Shown: one piece after another, positions 1-11,000 of the stretch
Layout of the letters: each line of letters begins with the position of its first letter
How positions within the stretch are numbered: the first letter of the stretch is position 1
DNA from: Ceratotherium simum simum
Lineage: Eukaryota > Chordata > Mammalia > Perissodactyla > Rhinocerotidae
Assembly (NCBI RefSeq): GCF_000283155.1
Contig: NW_004454163.1
Location: 20,080,718 to 20,144,717 of the forward strand
DNA: 64,000 nucleotides
Direction of reading: 5' to 3'
Position numbers and translations under genes: made by a program
The notes under the pieces: model-generated
Told to the model about the DNA's origin: nothing
Databases searched by the model: none
What the model saw: only the letters and a program-made list of their open reading frames with translations

Positions 1-351
1 GGGCCTGCTGGGGCAGAGCGATGGGCCTCAGTTTCCAATGCAGGGAGAGGTGTATGCCCATAGGCACAGTCGGGCTTTGGAATTGCACCATGATTAGTGC
101 ATGCTAAGTTCACACACACACACACAGAGGACTTCTGTATGAATCAGGACCATTAAGCTTTTATTCAAAGCCTACCATGGGCATGGTGTTCACTTTGAGT
201 ACATACCCACATTTTCACATGAGGATTTCCAACATAATGGGGTTTTTGCTTTTGCTTTTTGATGGAACTACTTATTTTCTTCAAGTGATTTAAGATACTA
301 TAAGTCATGTAACTCAAAGTTCTACAAACTAAAAAAAAGTTTCAGAGAGCA

Positions 352-505
352 CTGCTTCAGAGTGGTATGTTAGCAAGAGCACTGGATTTGGAGCCAGATA
401 ACTCAAGTTCAAATCCTGACCTTCCCAGCTGCCTGACTTGAGGGTCTACGGGGCTAAGTTGCTCTGGGCCTGGATTTTTTCATTTGTAAATTTTGTTTAG
501 TAATC
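352..505 (+). repeat. MIR SINE
   Basis: Recognisable MIR text: AGAGCACTGGATTTGGAGCC, TTCAAATCCTGACC and a TTTCATTTGTAAA end. Confidence 0.7.
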
Positions 506-1130
506 CCTGCCTACAAGAGAAAAAATAAATAAATTCTGGTGTATTCATACAATGACACACTACCCAGCAATAACAAAGAAGGAACTACAGTGATGTGCCG
601 CAAAACGATGTTTCAGTCAATGATGGAATGCATATGTGACAGTGGTCCCATAAGATTAGTACCATATAGCCCAAGTGTGTAGTAGGCTATACCACCTTGG
701 TTTGGGTAAGTTCACTCTACAATGTTCGCACAATGATGAATTGCCTAACGACGGATTTCTCGGAACATATCCCCGTCGTTATGCGACACATGACTGTACA
801 GATATATGCAACAACATGTATGAATCACACAGACATTATGTTGAATGAAAGGAACCGGACACTGACAACTACAATTCTGTATGATTCCATTCATATGAAG
901 TTCAAGATCAGGCAAAGCTAAGGGGTGGTGGTAGAAGTCAGAATAGTGGTTATTTCTGAGGGGGCACTGACTGGGAAGGGGCATGAGAGAAACTCCAGGA
1001 TGCTAGAAATGTTCTCTATCTTGATCTGGTGGGGTTATACAGGAGCAAACATGTAAAAATTCACCATGCTGTGCACTTTACACATTTTACTGTATGAATG
1101 TGATAGCTTAATTACAAAAAGAAAAAAAAT
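506..1130 (+). repeat. L1 3' fragment (interrupted by a MITE)
   Basis: Typical L1 3' sequence (ATTCATACAATG...ATGATTCCATTCATATGAAG...AGGATGCTAGAAATG). The DNA element at 588-796 splits it. The short frames on both strands here are repeat-derived. Confidence 0.75.
588..796. mobile_element. Short terminal-inverted-repeat DNA transposon (MITE)
   Basis: 209 bp with imperfect inverted ends (CAGTGATGTGCCGCAAAACG versus CAGTCATGTGTCGCATAACG) flanked by TA duplications at 586-587 and 797-798, inside an L1 fragment. Fits a TcMar/Tigger-type non-autonomous element. Confidence 0.75.
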
Positions 1131-1789
1131 CCCTGTCAAGTGTCCATGGCTATGGTGAGGACCACGTAAAACTAGACATGCTTGTGAAACAGCAAACACA
1201 TACGAATGCTTATTGTTAAGTAATAATAATGTGGCAGAAAGATGTTAGAGTCTGGAGAAAGCCATACTGTTCTTTTAGATCAGAATGAATTTGACTAGGA
1301 ATAGAAACTGAGCATTTCTGGGAAGTTACAGAATTTCACTGAAATGGTCTATAACATTTCTGAGTTAAGTTATAGCACTTAGCATTTGTTGAGTACTAAC
1401 CCTGGGCTTGTATCATCTCATTTAATTTCCCAACAGTCAAGGCAAGGTTGTCCCTGCTGCCCTCAGTTCTTTGACCTCTCAACTGGCCTTGGAAGTCAGT
1501 GGAGCACCCAGGCCCCAACTCTCAAAGCCACTAAGGCTCTGCAGGCACCATGTTGCCTGTCACCCAATGGTGCACTTCTTCTTCCTGGAGTTATGTCCAA
1601 ATGATTACGTCAAGTAGTGTCAATCGTACAATCAAGACTGTGCCCTTAGTGAGAAAGGAGGTAGAGGGGTCTGGTCATGAAGCATGCCTGAGATGGGGTG
1701 TGCAGTTACTGAAATTCTACAGGCAATTAATTTCTATTGAAAACTGGGATTTTCCTTTTTCCCATTTGGAAAATGGGAATTTTTGGTCT

Positions 1790-2480
1790 GTTCCAGAATG
1801 CTCTGACCTCCTTCCCCCAAGACAGATTCTCCAGTCGAGTCAATTCTGCTTTTCACTATGGACCTGCCCCCAGCAGACTCACCTCCAGATATCCTCTTCC
1901 TTCTCTAAACCACTTACAGTCCACCTGTTAGTCCAGCTCAAGTGCCACCTTTTCCGGGAAGCTTTCCTTGATAGCCCCATCCAGAGTAAACCTCTTCCTT
2001 TTCCAAAAACCCAGAGCAGCAGTGGTGTGGCTCCAAAGTGTGACTTGGATAGTACCACCCTCCTCCAAGTCACCAAAATCTCCTCTTCCAAGCTCCTCCA
2101 AATAAACATAAAATCTAAACAAACACGGTGTACTGCTATTCACATGCAGCTTCAAGACACGCCCTCCAAGCCTGTCTTCCAACCAGATGCCTCCCTTAAG
2201 GCCAAGCTACATAGAAATTCTGGAGCCTTTAAGAAGGCTCAGCATTAAGTTTGTTCTACGCACTTGATTATATTTAACACAGTACTTCATTATACTTTGC
2301 TTGTACTGTTTTCAGTGACTTCTTATCTCTAGGTCTTGATCTTCAACAAGACTGTAAACTCAAGGGAAGAAATTGTGTCTCTCTTATTTTGTATGCTCCC
2401 TAGGGTCCAGCAGAGGGCTTAACAAAGCCAAGAGAGCACTAGTTACTAAAGACTTTGAGATGCTCTGCTCAAGACATACT
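1790..2480 (+). repeat. L2 LINE 3' region
   Basis: Diagnostic L2 text: CTCAAGTGCCACCTTTTCC, GGAAGCTTTCCTTGAT, then GACTGTAAACTCAAGGGAAG and the GGTCCAGCAGAGGGCTTAAC end. The 232-codon open frame at 1550-2248 overlaps it and is not a gene. Confidence 0.65.
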
Positions 2481-2489
2481 ATGTTTTGT

Positions 2490-3430
2490 AAATTCAGCAA
2501 ATTAATTTTATTCATATTATTTGTAGTAGTAATGTTTATAGTCACAATGAATAATTGTTAGTGTTCTTATAATTGCATTTGGTATTGATTCCTCCAGTTG
2601 TTAAACGCAATTTATACAAAACCAATTGGACTTTAAACTGCAGTGCTATTTTCCAAAGTAATATTGTACTTTTCCATTATATCTTTAAAAGCTGTACTCA
2701 GCACATTTTGTAGGCTAATGAAATAAACTGCTCAGAAACAACACTGACATCTGTAGCATGCATATCAATAAACATGTTTTAATTCCAATCATGCATCTCT
2801 CCAGTTTAGGTTTAAGTTATTTCTTTCTGTTCAAATAGCAATTGCAGTTTATTTACGTACTGGACAATTAGTGTTTCCATGGTCTTCCTCAAGTTGACAG
2901 CTGTGGGATTGGCATTATGGTATTAAGGTTGGCCCCTTACATAGCACAGGTCCACAATCTTTTATCCAAATCCCTTGGGGCCAGATATGTTTTGGAATTC
3001 TGAAATTTTTGGATTTTAGAAAGATAGCAGACGCCTAAGGCATAGATTTTATAACACTCTCAGGCAGGGCTGGGGCAATGCCCAGTGATAAAAACATTAA
3101 TAGCTCTATAGTAAAACCTAGTGAGATAATTTTAAGTAGTTTCACACTTGTTCAGGTCAGGTTTTGCTGCTAAGTGAGGTTCAGCATCAGACTTTCTGGT
3201 TATTGAGCTTTTTGGATTTTGCACTTATAGACGAGGGCTGGTGGGCTGGTCTGGCTTCTGTGATGTACATGGAGTAGGGTTGGCCACTGGGTTTGTCAGA
3301 GATTCCAGACCAGGGCACCACCAGCACCGTGTATCTCTCATTCCTTTGGGGATTACAATTCAATTCAGCAAACATTTGTTGAGGGGGGTCTCTATACGCC
3401 AGGTGCTGTGAAAGAAATTTTTAAGGGGAA
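2490..3430. other. Intergenic sequence, no gene seen
   Basis: AT-rich. The stretch near 2950-3050 (CCACAATCTTTTATCCAAATCC...TTTTGGAATTC) looks like an old MER-type DNA transposon. Nothing else is supported. Confidence 0.4.
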
Positions 3431-3439
3431 TAAGACAGG

Positions 3440-4378
3440 GCTCTATATTAGTGTGCTCGGGCTGCCATATCAAATCCCATAGGCTGAGTGGCTTAAACAA
3501 CACCTATTTATTTTCTCAAAGTTCTGGTGAAGGAAGTAAAACTTGTATTAAAAATTAAAAAGTTACTACCTTAGAGACAGGCACCTCCACACCCTAAGGA
3601 TTCCTGGTATAAGGGGGAACGTTTATCGATCCTGACTGACTCTATTCATGGAAGACTCGCCCTAAACTGTTCGGGGAAAATTGAGAACAAGAGAGTGCTC
3701 CAGAGGGATAAGTTTGGGAGGGTCGGGGTGGAGGGGGTCCAGATGGGGGACGCGTGTGTGTTACCTGATAATCGCTTCGCGCCATAGCAATTCGCGCCAT
3801 AAAATGTAACTGTTTAAATGTTTTAAATTAGCCAATCATGTAAGACCGCGCCAACCTTTTCCCGCTTTGTGCTTCCAAACCCTATATAAGAATTTGCCCT
3901 TTAAGGTCCGGGGTCGACTCCTCTGTCTCCTGCGAGAGATACGTGTCGACCCGGAGCTCCGCTTAATAAACCTCTTGCGTTTGCATCAAGCTCGGTCTTC
4001 TGTGTCTGTGGGCCCGCGCCTTCCCGAGACTGGAGTTGGGGTTTCCTTTTTGGGATCCTACACTGGAGGCTGGAAGTCCAAGATCAGGGTGCCAACAGGT
4101 TGGTTTATGGCGAGGCCTCCCTTTCTGGCTTGAAGATGGTCACCTCCTCACTGTGTCCTCACATAGCTTCTTCTCTGTGGTCATGGAGAGAGAGAGCAAT
4201 CTCTGGTGGCTCTTCCTCTTCCAATAAGGACACTGGCCCTATCAGATTAGGGCCTCACCCTTATGACCTCATAAACCTAATTACCTCCCTAAAGGCCCTA
4301 TCTCTAAGTACGGTCACTGGGGGTTAAGAAGACCTCAACATATGAATTCGGGGGGGCACAACTCAGTTCATAGCAGGC
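3440..4378 (+). repeat. Old interspersed repeat split by a solo LTR
   Basis: The repeat (GGGCTGCCATATCAAATCCC...CTTAAACAACACC; then GGAGGCTGGAAGTCCAAGAT...GGCCCTATCTCTAAGTACGG) is a common mammalian family I recognise by text but cannot name securely. It resumes exactly after the inserted LTR. Confidence 0.75.
3528..4062 (+). mobile_element. Solo LTR, gammaretrovirus-like endogenous retrovirus
   Basis: 535 bp, TG...CA ends, flanked by a 4-bp duplication CTGG at 3524-3527 and 4063-4066. It contains a CCAAT-type box (GCCAATCATG), TATA box (CTATATAAG near 3882), AATAAA at 3965-3970 and a CTTGCGTTTGCATC downstream motif, the U3-R-U5 order of gamma-type LTRs. CpG content is high compared with neighbouring repeats, so it is relatively young. 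No internal viral sequence: a product of LTR-LTR recombination. Confidence 0.9.
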
Positions 4379-4379
4379 T

Positions 4380-7050
4380 CTTTCCCTCAAATAGCTCATA
4401 GCCTAGCAGCAAACAGAGGCCAGATCACAACTGAACTGTGAAATGTGATAAAAAGAGAAACACAGAGCTGGGAGAGAGCAGGGAGGCAGGGTGCCCTCAG
4501 GGAGTCTGGTGAGCAAACCGAATAGATGACATTTGAGTTGAACTTTCAGTGAGGGCAAGGCTGGAATTCCAGGGATCCTGTGGGAGGGAGGACAGGACAT
4601 CCTGAAGCCACACCTTGAGTAAAGGCATAGCAGTGGGGAATGCACGTGTGTGGAGAGGGAGGGTGTCTGCTTGAGACAGGTGACTATCAGTTCTGTGTAG
4701 CTGGCTTCTCAGTGCTCAGAGTTTTATATAAAAGGTGGCCTCTGTGTGTTGGCCCCTAGGTTGTTTAGTCCTTCACTGCAGGCCGACGAAAGCCCTCCAG
4801 TGCCAAACGCAAATTTTTACACATCCGCTTATTTAAAAAATAGCCCAAACTCGCAAATTTCTAGCCATTTAGAGACTGCCTGCTTTGCATACCCAGAGAC
4901 GCCTCACCCCACAGCTGTTAGCTATTGATAAGATAGCGCCTTGCAGTAGTAAGGCCCCAAGCTGCCAGGGCCCCTTTGGAGTTCTCGCCCCAGAGACTTC
5001 CCACTGTGCTATTGAGCAACATCACCTAGACATGTAAGCTCCCTGCCTGATCCCCCTCTCTCCCAGGAGTTCCCTTGTCCTCCTCTACTTCTGGATGGTG
5101 GCCTCTTCTCTGTAAGCCTCTGGATGGTCTCATGCTGCGAGGGACTAACCTTTCCTGCAACGCTGTCCAAGCATCGCCAATTGAAGCTTGTGTGTGCTAC
5201 TGCCATCTCATGGTCATATCTCTTTTCCTTGATCAGCCCCAAATCCCTTGAACCCCTGCAGAGAGGCAGAGGGAAACCTGACATCAAAAGAGGGGCCTTT
5301 ACTCAGTGACCAGAAGAAATGAAGGGGCGAAATGCCTTTCATTTCAACCCCACAGCCTCCATATCGACCTGGCTAACCTGCTCCCAGCTCTGGGTAGTCA
5401 GTCACCGGAAAGCCCTGCTGTTGGTTTCTGCGTCTAGAGGCACAGCAAAAGCAGACATGTGCCATGGTCACCAGCCTTGGGTGTGTAGTCAAGATGCGAG
5501 TCTTTGAAAATGCTAGCTCCCCCAGCAGGGAAAGAGAATGAAAACATGTTACCCTGCCTTCAGGAGCCCTTTACTTGCTCTATGCCAGTGTCTGGGGCTA
5601 CTGGAAGCTAAAAGACATTTCCTGTCCAAGAGCTGGGAGCTGTAGAAATGTCCAAGTCTTGTACATCTGATGACTCATCTCGCCTGCCTGCTTCAGGTCT
5701 TGCATAGTTTCTTCATCGTCAGGGTTCTCCACCTCCTGACGGTCAGCGCCAGCCTGCCGCTGGCCATTTCAGGTGTTCTCCAGGACCTGTGTCTCTCAGC
5801 CCTGGCCTTATCCCATTTCAGTCTTGCTTGGCCCTCCTAGATCTGGGTGCTAAAGAATCAGAAAGAAGGCTCTGTGGTCACCCTTTCACTCTGGCCACTG
5901 ATCTTTCCCTTCTTCCTCCAGAACAAAGAAGGAAACACTTTCTGAGGACTTGTTCTAGGTGGAGCCTTCTGCTGAAAGCTTGGGATCATCAAAGTTATCT
6001 AAGACTTGGTACCCACTTTAAGCAACTCAGTTGTTAAGCAATTAATTGGAGAAAACAAACACATGCTCACACAGAAGCATAGTTTCAGCTGTGTGCTGCT
6101 GGTCAAATTGTAAGTCCTCATAACTTCCCTGGCCTTGCAATGCCCTATATCACTGCTCCCCTCTGTCCACTAGATTCTAGTGATGGTTCTGTCCAGGGCA
6201 CCAGGGTCACCTCAAGCGCGTGCCCTGCATCACTACTGTATCACCCCAGGGCTTTCTCACAGCCTTCTTAGCTTCCTACCTGGTGGGGAGCAGTCAGTGC
6301 CCCTGGGGGCACTCTTCGACCAAAGTGGGCAGGAGTGAGGCGTTAAATGGCCCAGCCTCCACTTGGGCAGTACACACCTGCGAGGCTTCCTACACAGTTC
6401 CTCAGAAGGCCCGAGTGGAATGAGACCCAGTTGCCTGTGGTGGTCACCAACCTATAGCACATGCTTGTACTGGCTCCTCCCCTTCTACCGCCCACCCCAC
6501 ACTTCTGCTTCCTGGATCACCTACCAAATAACCTAACAGCAGCCAAGTCCTCACAGGGGCTCTGCTTGCGGGGCAACTGAACCCAAGACACGTTCTCATC
6601 TATAAAGTGAGGGATTTGGAGTAGACCCTCTCTCAGGTCCCTTTCAGCTCTAGAAGCACCTCAGTTTTTAGACAAGAAAAGTGAATCCCAGGAAGCCCTG
6701 CCACAGGTCACACAGCTGATTAATGGTACACGGGGCAAGAACCTAGCACGAAACTGTCTTGCTGTGTCAGTTTTCCCAGAAGCACATCCACAAAGTCATT
6801 TCAAATAAAAGTCCCACATCACAATGCTTGGAAGCACTAAGCTAATAACCCTCAGCCTCTATCCACAACACACGTCTTAGAACTTTATAGAAAAGAATTG
6901 ACATCGGAGACAATGTTGGCTCAGAGAGTCCTCGTCCAGCCAACACCTTCAGAGGAGACATAAACAGAATCACATCTTTTTATTGTGACCTGCACTAGGT
7001 GTGATATCCCTTTTCCAGTTATCTCAGAGTCCTCCCTATATAGGAAGCTA
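4380..7050. other. Intergenic sequence, no gene seen
   Basis: Mixed-composition unique sequence between the repeat at 3440-4378 and the 3' side of CFAP53. Short frames on both strands lack codon bias, domains or splice context. No RNA gene recognised. Confidence 0.5.
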
Positions 7051-7519
7051 TTCTTTTTATTAGATGAAACTCTCAGCTAAATTCTGAGAAGCTATTTGCC
7101 CAGTTTATGTAAGGTATTGAAATATTAGAAGGATGGTTTAAAGAAGGAAAAATATTCATGCCCATGTGTAATTTATGGATGTACTTGATGGATTTGCACC
7201 AAAATGCTATGTTAGCAAACATAAAGGTTTGGATAGAGTCCATGAGGTGATGGAAATGGAATGAAAATAGCCTCATGCTATATATTGCCAAACAACAAGC
7301 CTTAAAGGGCATATTGGTTGATTAAGACCGCTTTGACAACAAATTGGATTTTAGTAAGAAATCATGACGTTATGGGATGGAAAAAGTGCTGAACTAAGAG
7401 ATAGGAGATTTCTTTGGGCTTCTGTTTCTGTATTTGCAAAATAAAGAAAACAAAAATATTTGTGATGGGCTTTTAAGATCTAAAAGTCTATAATTCATTG
7501 ATTTTGCCTGCTACCTATT

Positions 7520-7625
7520 GTGGGGAGGCAGTAAAGCAGAGAGACTAAAAGCATAGACTCTATAATCAGACTGGGTTCAACTGGCAGCACCACCACTTAC
7601 TGACTGTGGTGTTTTCCAACACCAA
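7520..7625 (+). repeat. MIR SINE fragment
   Basis: GTAAAGCAGAGAGACTAAAAGC...GACTGGGTTCAACTGG...CACTTACTGACTG follows the MIR core, downstream of the CFAP53 stop. Confidence 0.6.
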
Positions 7626-7713
7626 CAACCATAGGGGTAAGTCAGGAAAATAATTCTGCTATAGGTAGATCATTCAGATTTGTAAGTCTATAAAATCTAA
7701 AAAAGGAACAAAG

Positions 7714-7719
7714 TTTAAT
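7714..7719 (-). terminator. Candidate CFAP53 poly(A) signal (ATTAAA)
   Basis: ATTAAA on the minus strand about 135 nt after the CFAP53 stop. A canonical AATAAA also occurs on the minus strand at 7056-7061. Which one is used cannot be decided from sequence. Confidence 0.3.
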
Positions 7720-7853
7720 TTGCAGGAAGAAAATTACGTGTAATGATACAAACTCAAAGGAAGAAGGTTATCCATGAGTTAAAAGGAACATACGAGCATA
7801 CTGTAGTGAAAAATATTAAAAGACTGACAAAGACAATATAGATGCTCATGAAA

Positions 7854-8082
7854 CTACAGTGGCGGCTTACTAGGGCACGCCCTCCGCATGGGATGAATGT
7901 TCCGGGGCAGCACTCGATGGATGCACAGGATCTCCCGGATCTTGTCCTGGCAAAGCTTGTTTGCTGCCACCCCTGCTTCAAACTCTCGGCGCGCCTCCTC
8001 CTTCTCTGCTTCCCGGGCCTGCTGCTGGTAGGACATTTGCATCTGAAGTTGCTTCCTGTACTCTTGGGCTAACCCGGAGCGT
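7854..8082 (-). CDS. CFAP53: CFAP53 exon 8 (residues 439-514, stop)
   Basis: Last coding exon, from [13 protein letters not shown] to ACPSKPPL and TAG. The acceptor is CACTTCAG. The C-terminus with NIHPMR and ACPSK is characteristic of this protein. Confidence 0.96.
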
Positions 8083-11000
8083 CTGAAGTGTTAGAAATGA
8101 CAAAGTATACAACTATAAAAGTAAGCATTTGGATTTATTTAGGGCATTAAAATTAATGTAATTTGTGAAGTCAAATTAAAATTCCCATTAAAATCAGACT
8201 GAGTGGGGAAGAAATAGGTAAAAAGTTCAATAATGTGTTTATTACACAATAAGAATTAAGATAATCTTAGAACAAATATTGATTTTAGGGGGGGAGTGCT
8301 TCTTCCACACTCAAAATATTTACTGCTATGTGGAGAGAGTCCTTGGCCTCTCTCCGTCCCCTCTCTTACTCCTTTCCAAGGAAGAAGTGACTTACCTATT
8401 GGGAACAGGCTGGTCTGCCTGTTTTCCACTCTGCTCTCTATCAAAGGGCCACGGCCCTGCAGGGCAGGCCTGCAGTGGTCTGGACCACTAGTGACTGGGT
8501 GGGTAAGTTTGCCTCATTCTGTTCAGTATTAACTAGACAATTTCCTCCATATATAAGCCACATTTTAAAATTTATAATGTGACTTTTTTTATTGTGGTCA
8601 AAAACACATAATATAAAATTTACCATCTTAACCAATTTTTTTTTTTTGGCTAAGGAAGATTCACCCTGAGCTAACATCTGTGCCAGTCTTCCTCTATTTT
8701 GTATGTGGGTCGCCACCACAGCATGGCTGCCAACGGTGGTGTGGGTCCACTCCTGAACCGAATCCAGGCCTCCAAAGCAGAGTGCAATGAACTTAACCAC
8801 TAGGCCATGGGGCCGCCCCATCTTAACCACTTTTAAGTGTACAGTTCAGTAGTGTTAAGTATATTCACATTGCTGTAAAACAGATCTCCAGGACTTTTTC
8901 ATCTTTCTCCAGAAACTCTATACCCATAAACAACTCCGCATTTCCCCCTCCCCCAGCCCCTAGTCAACACCATTATATTTGATGTCTTATGAATTTGACT
9001 ACTCTAAGTACCTCAGGTAAGTGAAATCATACAGTATTTGTCTTTTTGTGACTGGTTTATTTCACTTAGCATAATGTCCTCAAGGTTCATCCAGGCTGTA
9101 ACATCTGACAGGATTTCCTCCCTTTTTTAATGCTGAATAATAGTCCATTGTATGTATATACCACATTTTGTTTATCCATTCATCTGTTAATGAACATTTG
9201 GGTTATTTCCATCTCTTGGCTATTGTGAATAGTGCTGCTATAAACTCGGCTATGCAAATATCTCTTCAAGGGCCTGCTTTCAATTATTTTGAAAATATAC
9301 CCAGAAGTGGGATTGCTGGATCATATGGTAGTTCTATTTTTAATTTTTTGAGGAAACTTCATACTGTTTTCCATAGCAGTTGCACCATTTTACGATCTAT
9401 AAGCCATATTTTCACATCAGCTTTTATCAGAAATAAAGATTATAGCATGCATGTACCTCTGTGGCAGCTTCTATTTTCCAAAGATGGCCACAGTAATATC
9501 TCCCCTCCCATGTGCTCTTCTGCAGTGTGAATCTCTACTCCCCTTATCAAGAGGTGGAGCTTATTCCTCCATCCCCTTGAATCTGGATGGGCCCTGTAGC
9601 TGCTTTTATGACCAATAGAATATGACAGAAGTGATGCTATGCCAGTCCTAGGTGTAGCCCTTAACTGGCCTGGCAATTTCCTCCTCTGTCTCTTGAAATG
9701 CTTGCAATTGAAACTCCCTCTCAGAACCAGCCACCATACTGGGAGAAGCCCAAGCCACATGGAGAGGCCACATGTAGATGTTTGGGCTGACAACACCAGA
9801 TGAGATTCCCAACTACAGTCAGCATACACTGAAAGCTATATGAGTAGCTATCTTAGGTGTCCACTCCAGGTGAGCCGTCAGATGAATGGAGGGCCAGCCC
9901 CATCTGACTTGAACCACATGAAAGACTTTAAAGCAAGAACCACCCAGCTGAGCCTTATCTATCCATCACAGAATCATAAGAGATAATCATAACTCACTTC
10001 AAACCACAAATTTTGGGGTGTTTTTTTAATGCACCAGTAGGTAACTGTAATACCTTCTGCCTACACTTTTTTTTTTTCTTATTGATTCAGAAACTGGGCA
10101 GGGAAGAGAGTTACTATCCATTAAGTTCCCCTCACATCTCAAACAACTCAATTTTCAAAAACAAAAAGGAAACACCTCCAGAGAAGAAGCAGTAGCAGGA
10201 AGTCAGTAGTGTAGGCCAGGCTTTGTTGTTAATGCCCCCAAGTGACAATAGGCCCAGGTGCATCAACCATACTCTTTCTAGTAAGAAAAGAGTTTATTTC
10301 TATTCACCAAGTGTGAGTGAGTCAGACGACAGCCCCAGGGACAGGGAGGGTGACTAGCAATCAGAGGAGCCAGGTCCTCTTCCTCCACCACACAGGTCGC
10401 CTAAATTGGGTAGCATGGCCATCAGTGGGAAAGGACTACTATAGTCCAAGAAAGGCTACAAGGAGGCCTTTTCCTCCACTTGATTGTGGTGATCAGAGGG
10501 ACACATGTCAGAGGAGAGCAGTGGTATTTCCCAAAGCATCCAGAGCGTTTCAGTTTTCCAGCCCAGTGAGGCTGCAAAAATCTGCCTGAGGACATTTGCA
10601 TGGAATCATATCCCAAAAGCCATTTCTGCTAATCTAACTAATTAGGTCACCCTGTATTTCAGAATTTATTTCATGGGGGAAAAAAATCTTATTTCATTGG
10701 GATTGAGGGTTGGGCCTATTTTATAAAAATTGTTTCTAATTTATTTTATTTTTTAAGACGTACATCCAATTTAATAGCTAATGTATATAATCAGAATGTA
10801 CACAATGGCAATAGAATTTGATTTTACCAGGATGGTTAGTGCTTATTTTTATATGAAACTGTGTAAACTGGCTTGAGCTTTTAGGACAAATGTAATACTG
10901 ATGTAAAATAATGTCAATAATACATGAATTATGGCACACTGTCCCCTCTCTATGGAAAAATCTCCAGTTTTTTTGGTGGTAAATAATAAAAACGGAAACA

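Noticed and set aside
1550..2248. 232-codon open frame on the plus strand
   Set aside because: It overlaps an L2 LINE, has no recognisable domain, and several similar-length frames overlap on both strands.
3867..4133. 88-codon frame in the solo LTR
   Set aside because: It crosses the LTR boundary into the older repeat and has no viral or host protein similarity.
8441..8830. 129-codon minus frame resembling other short frames at 24208-24507 and 40541-41029
   Set aside because: These are translations of ERE SINEs and recur with each copy.
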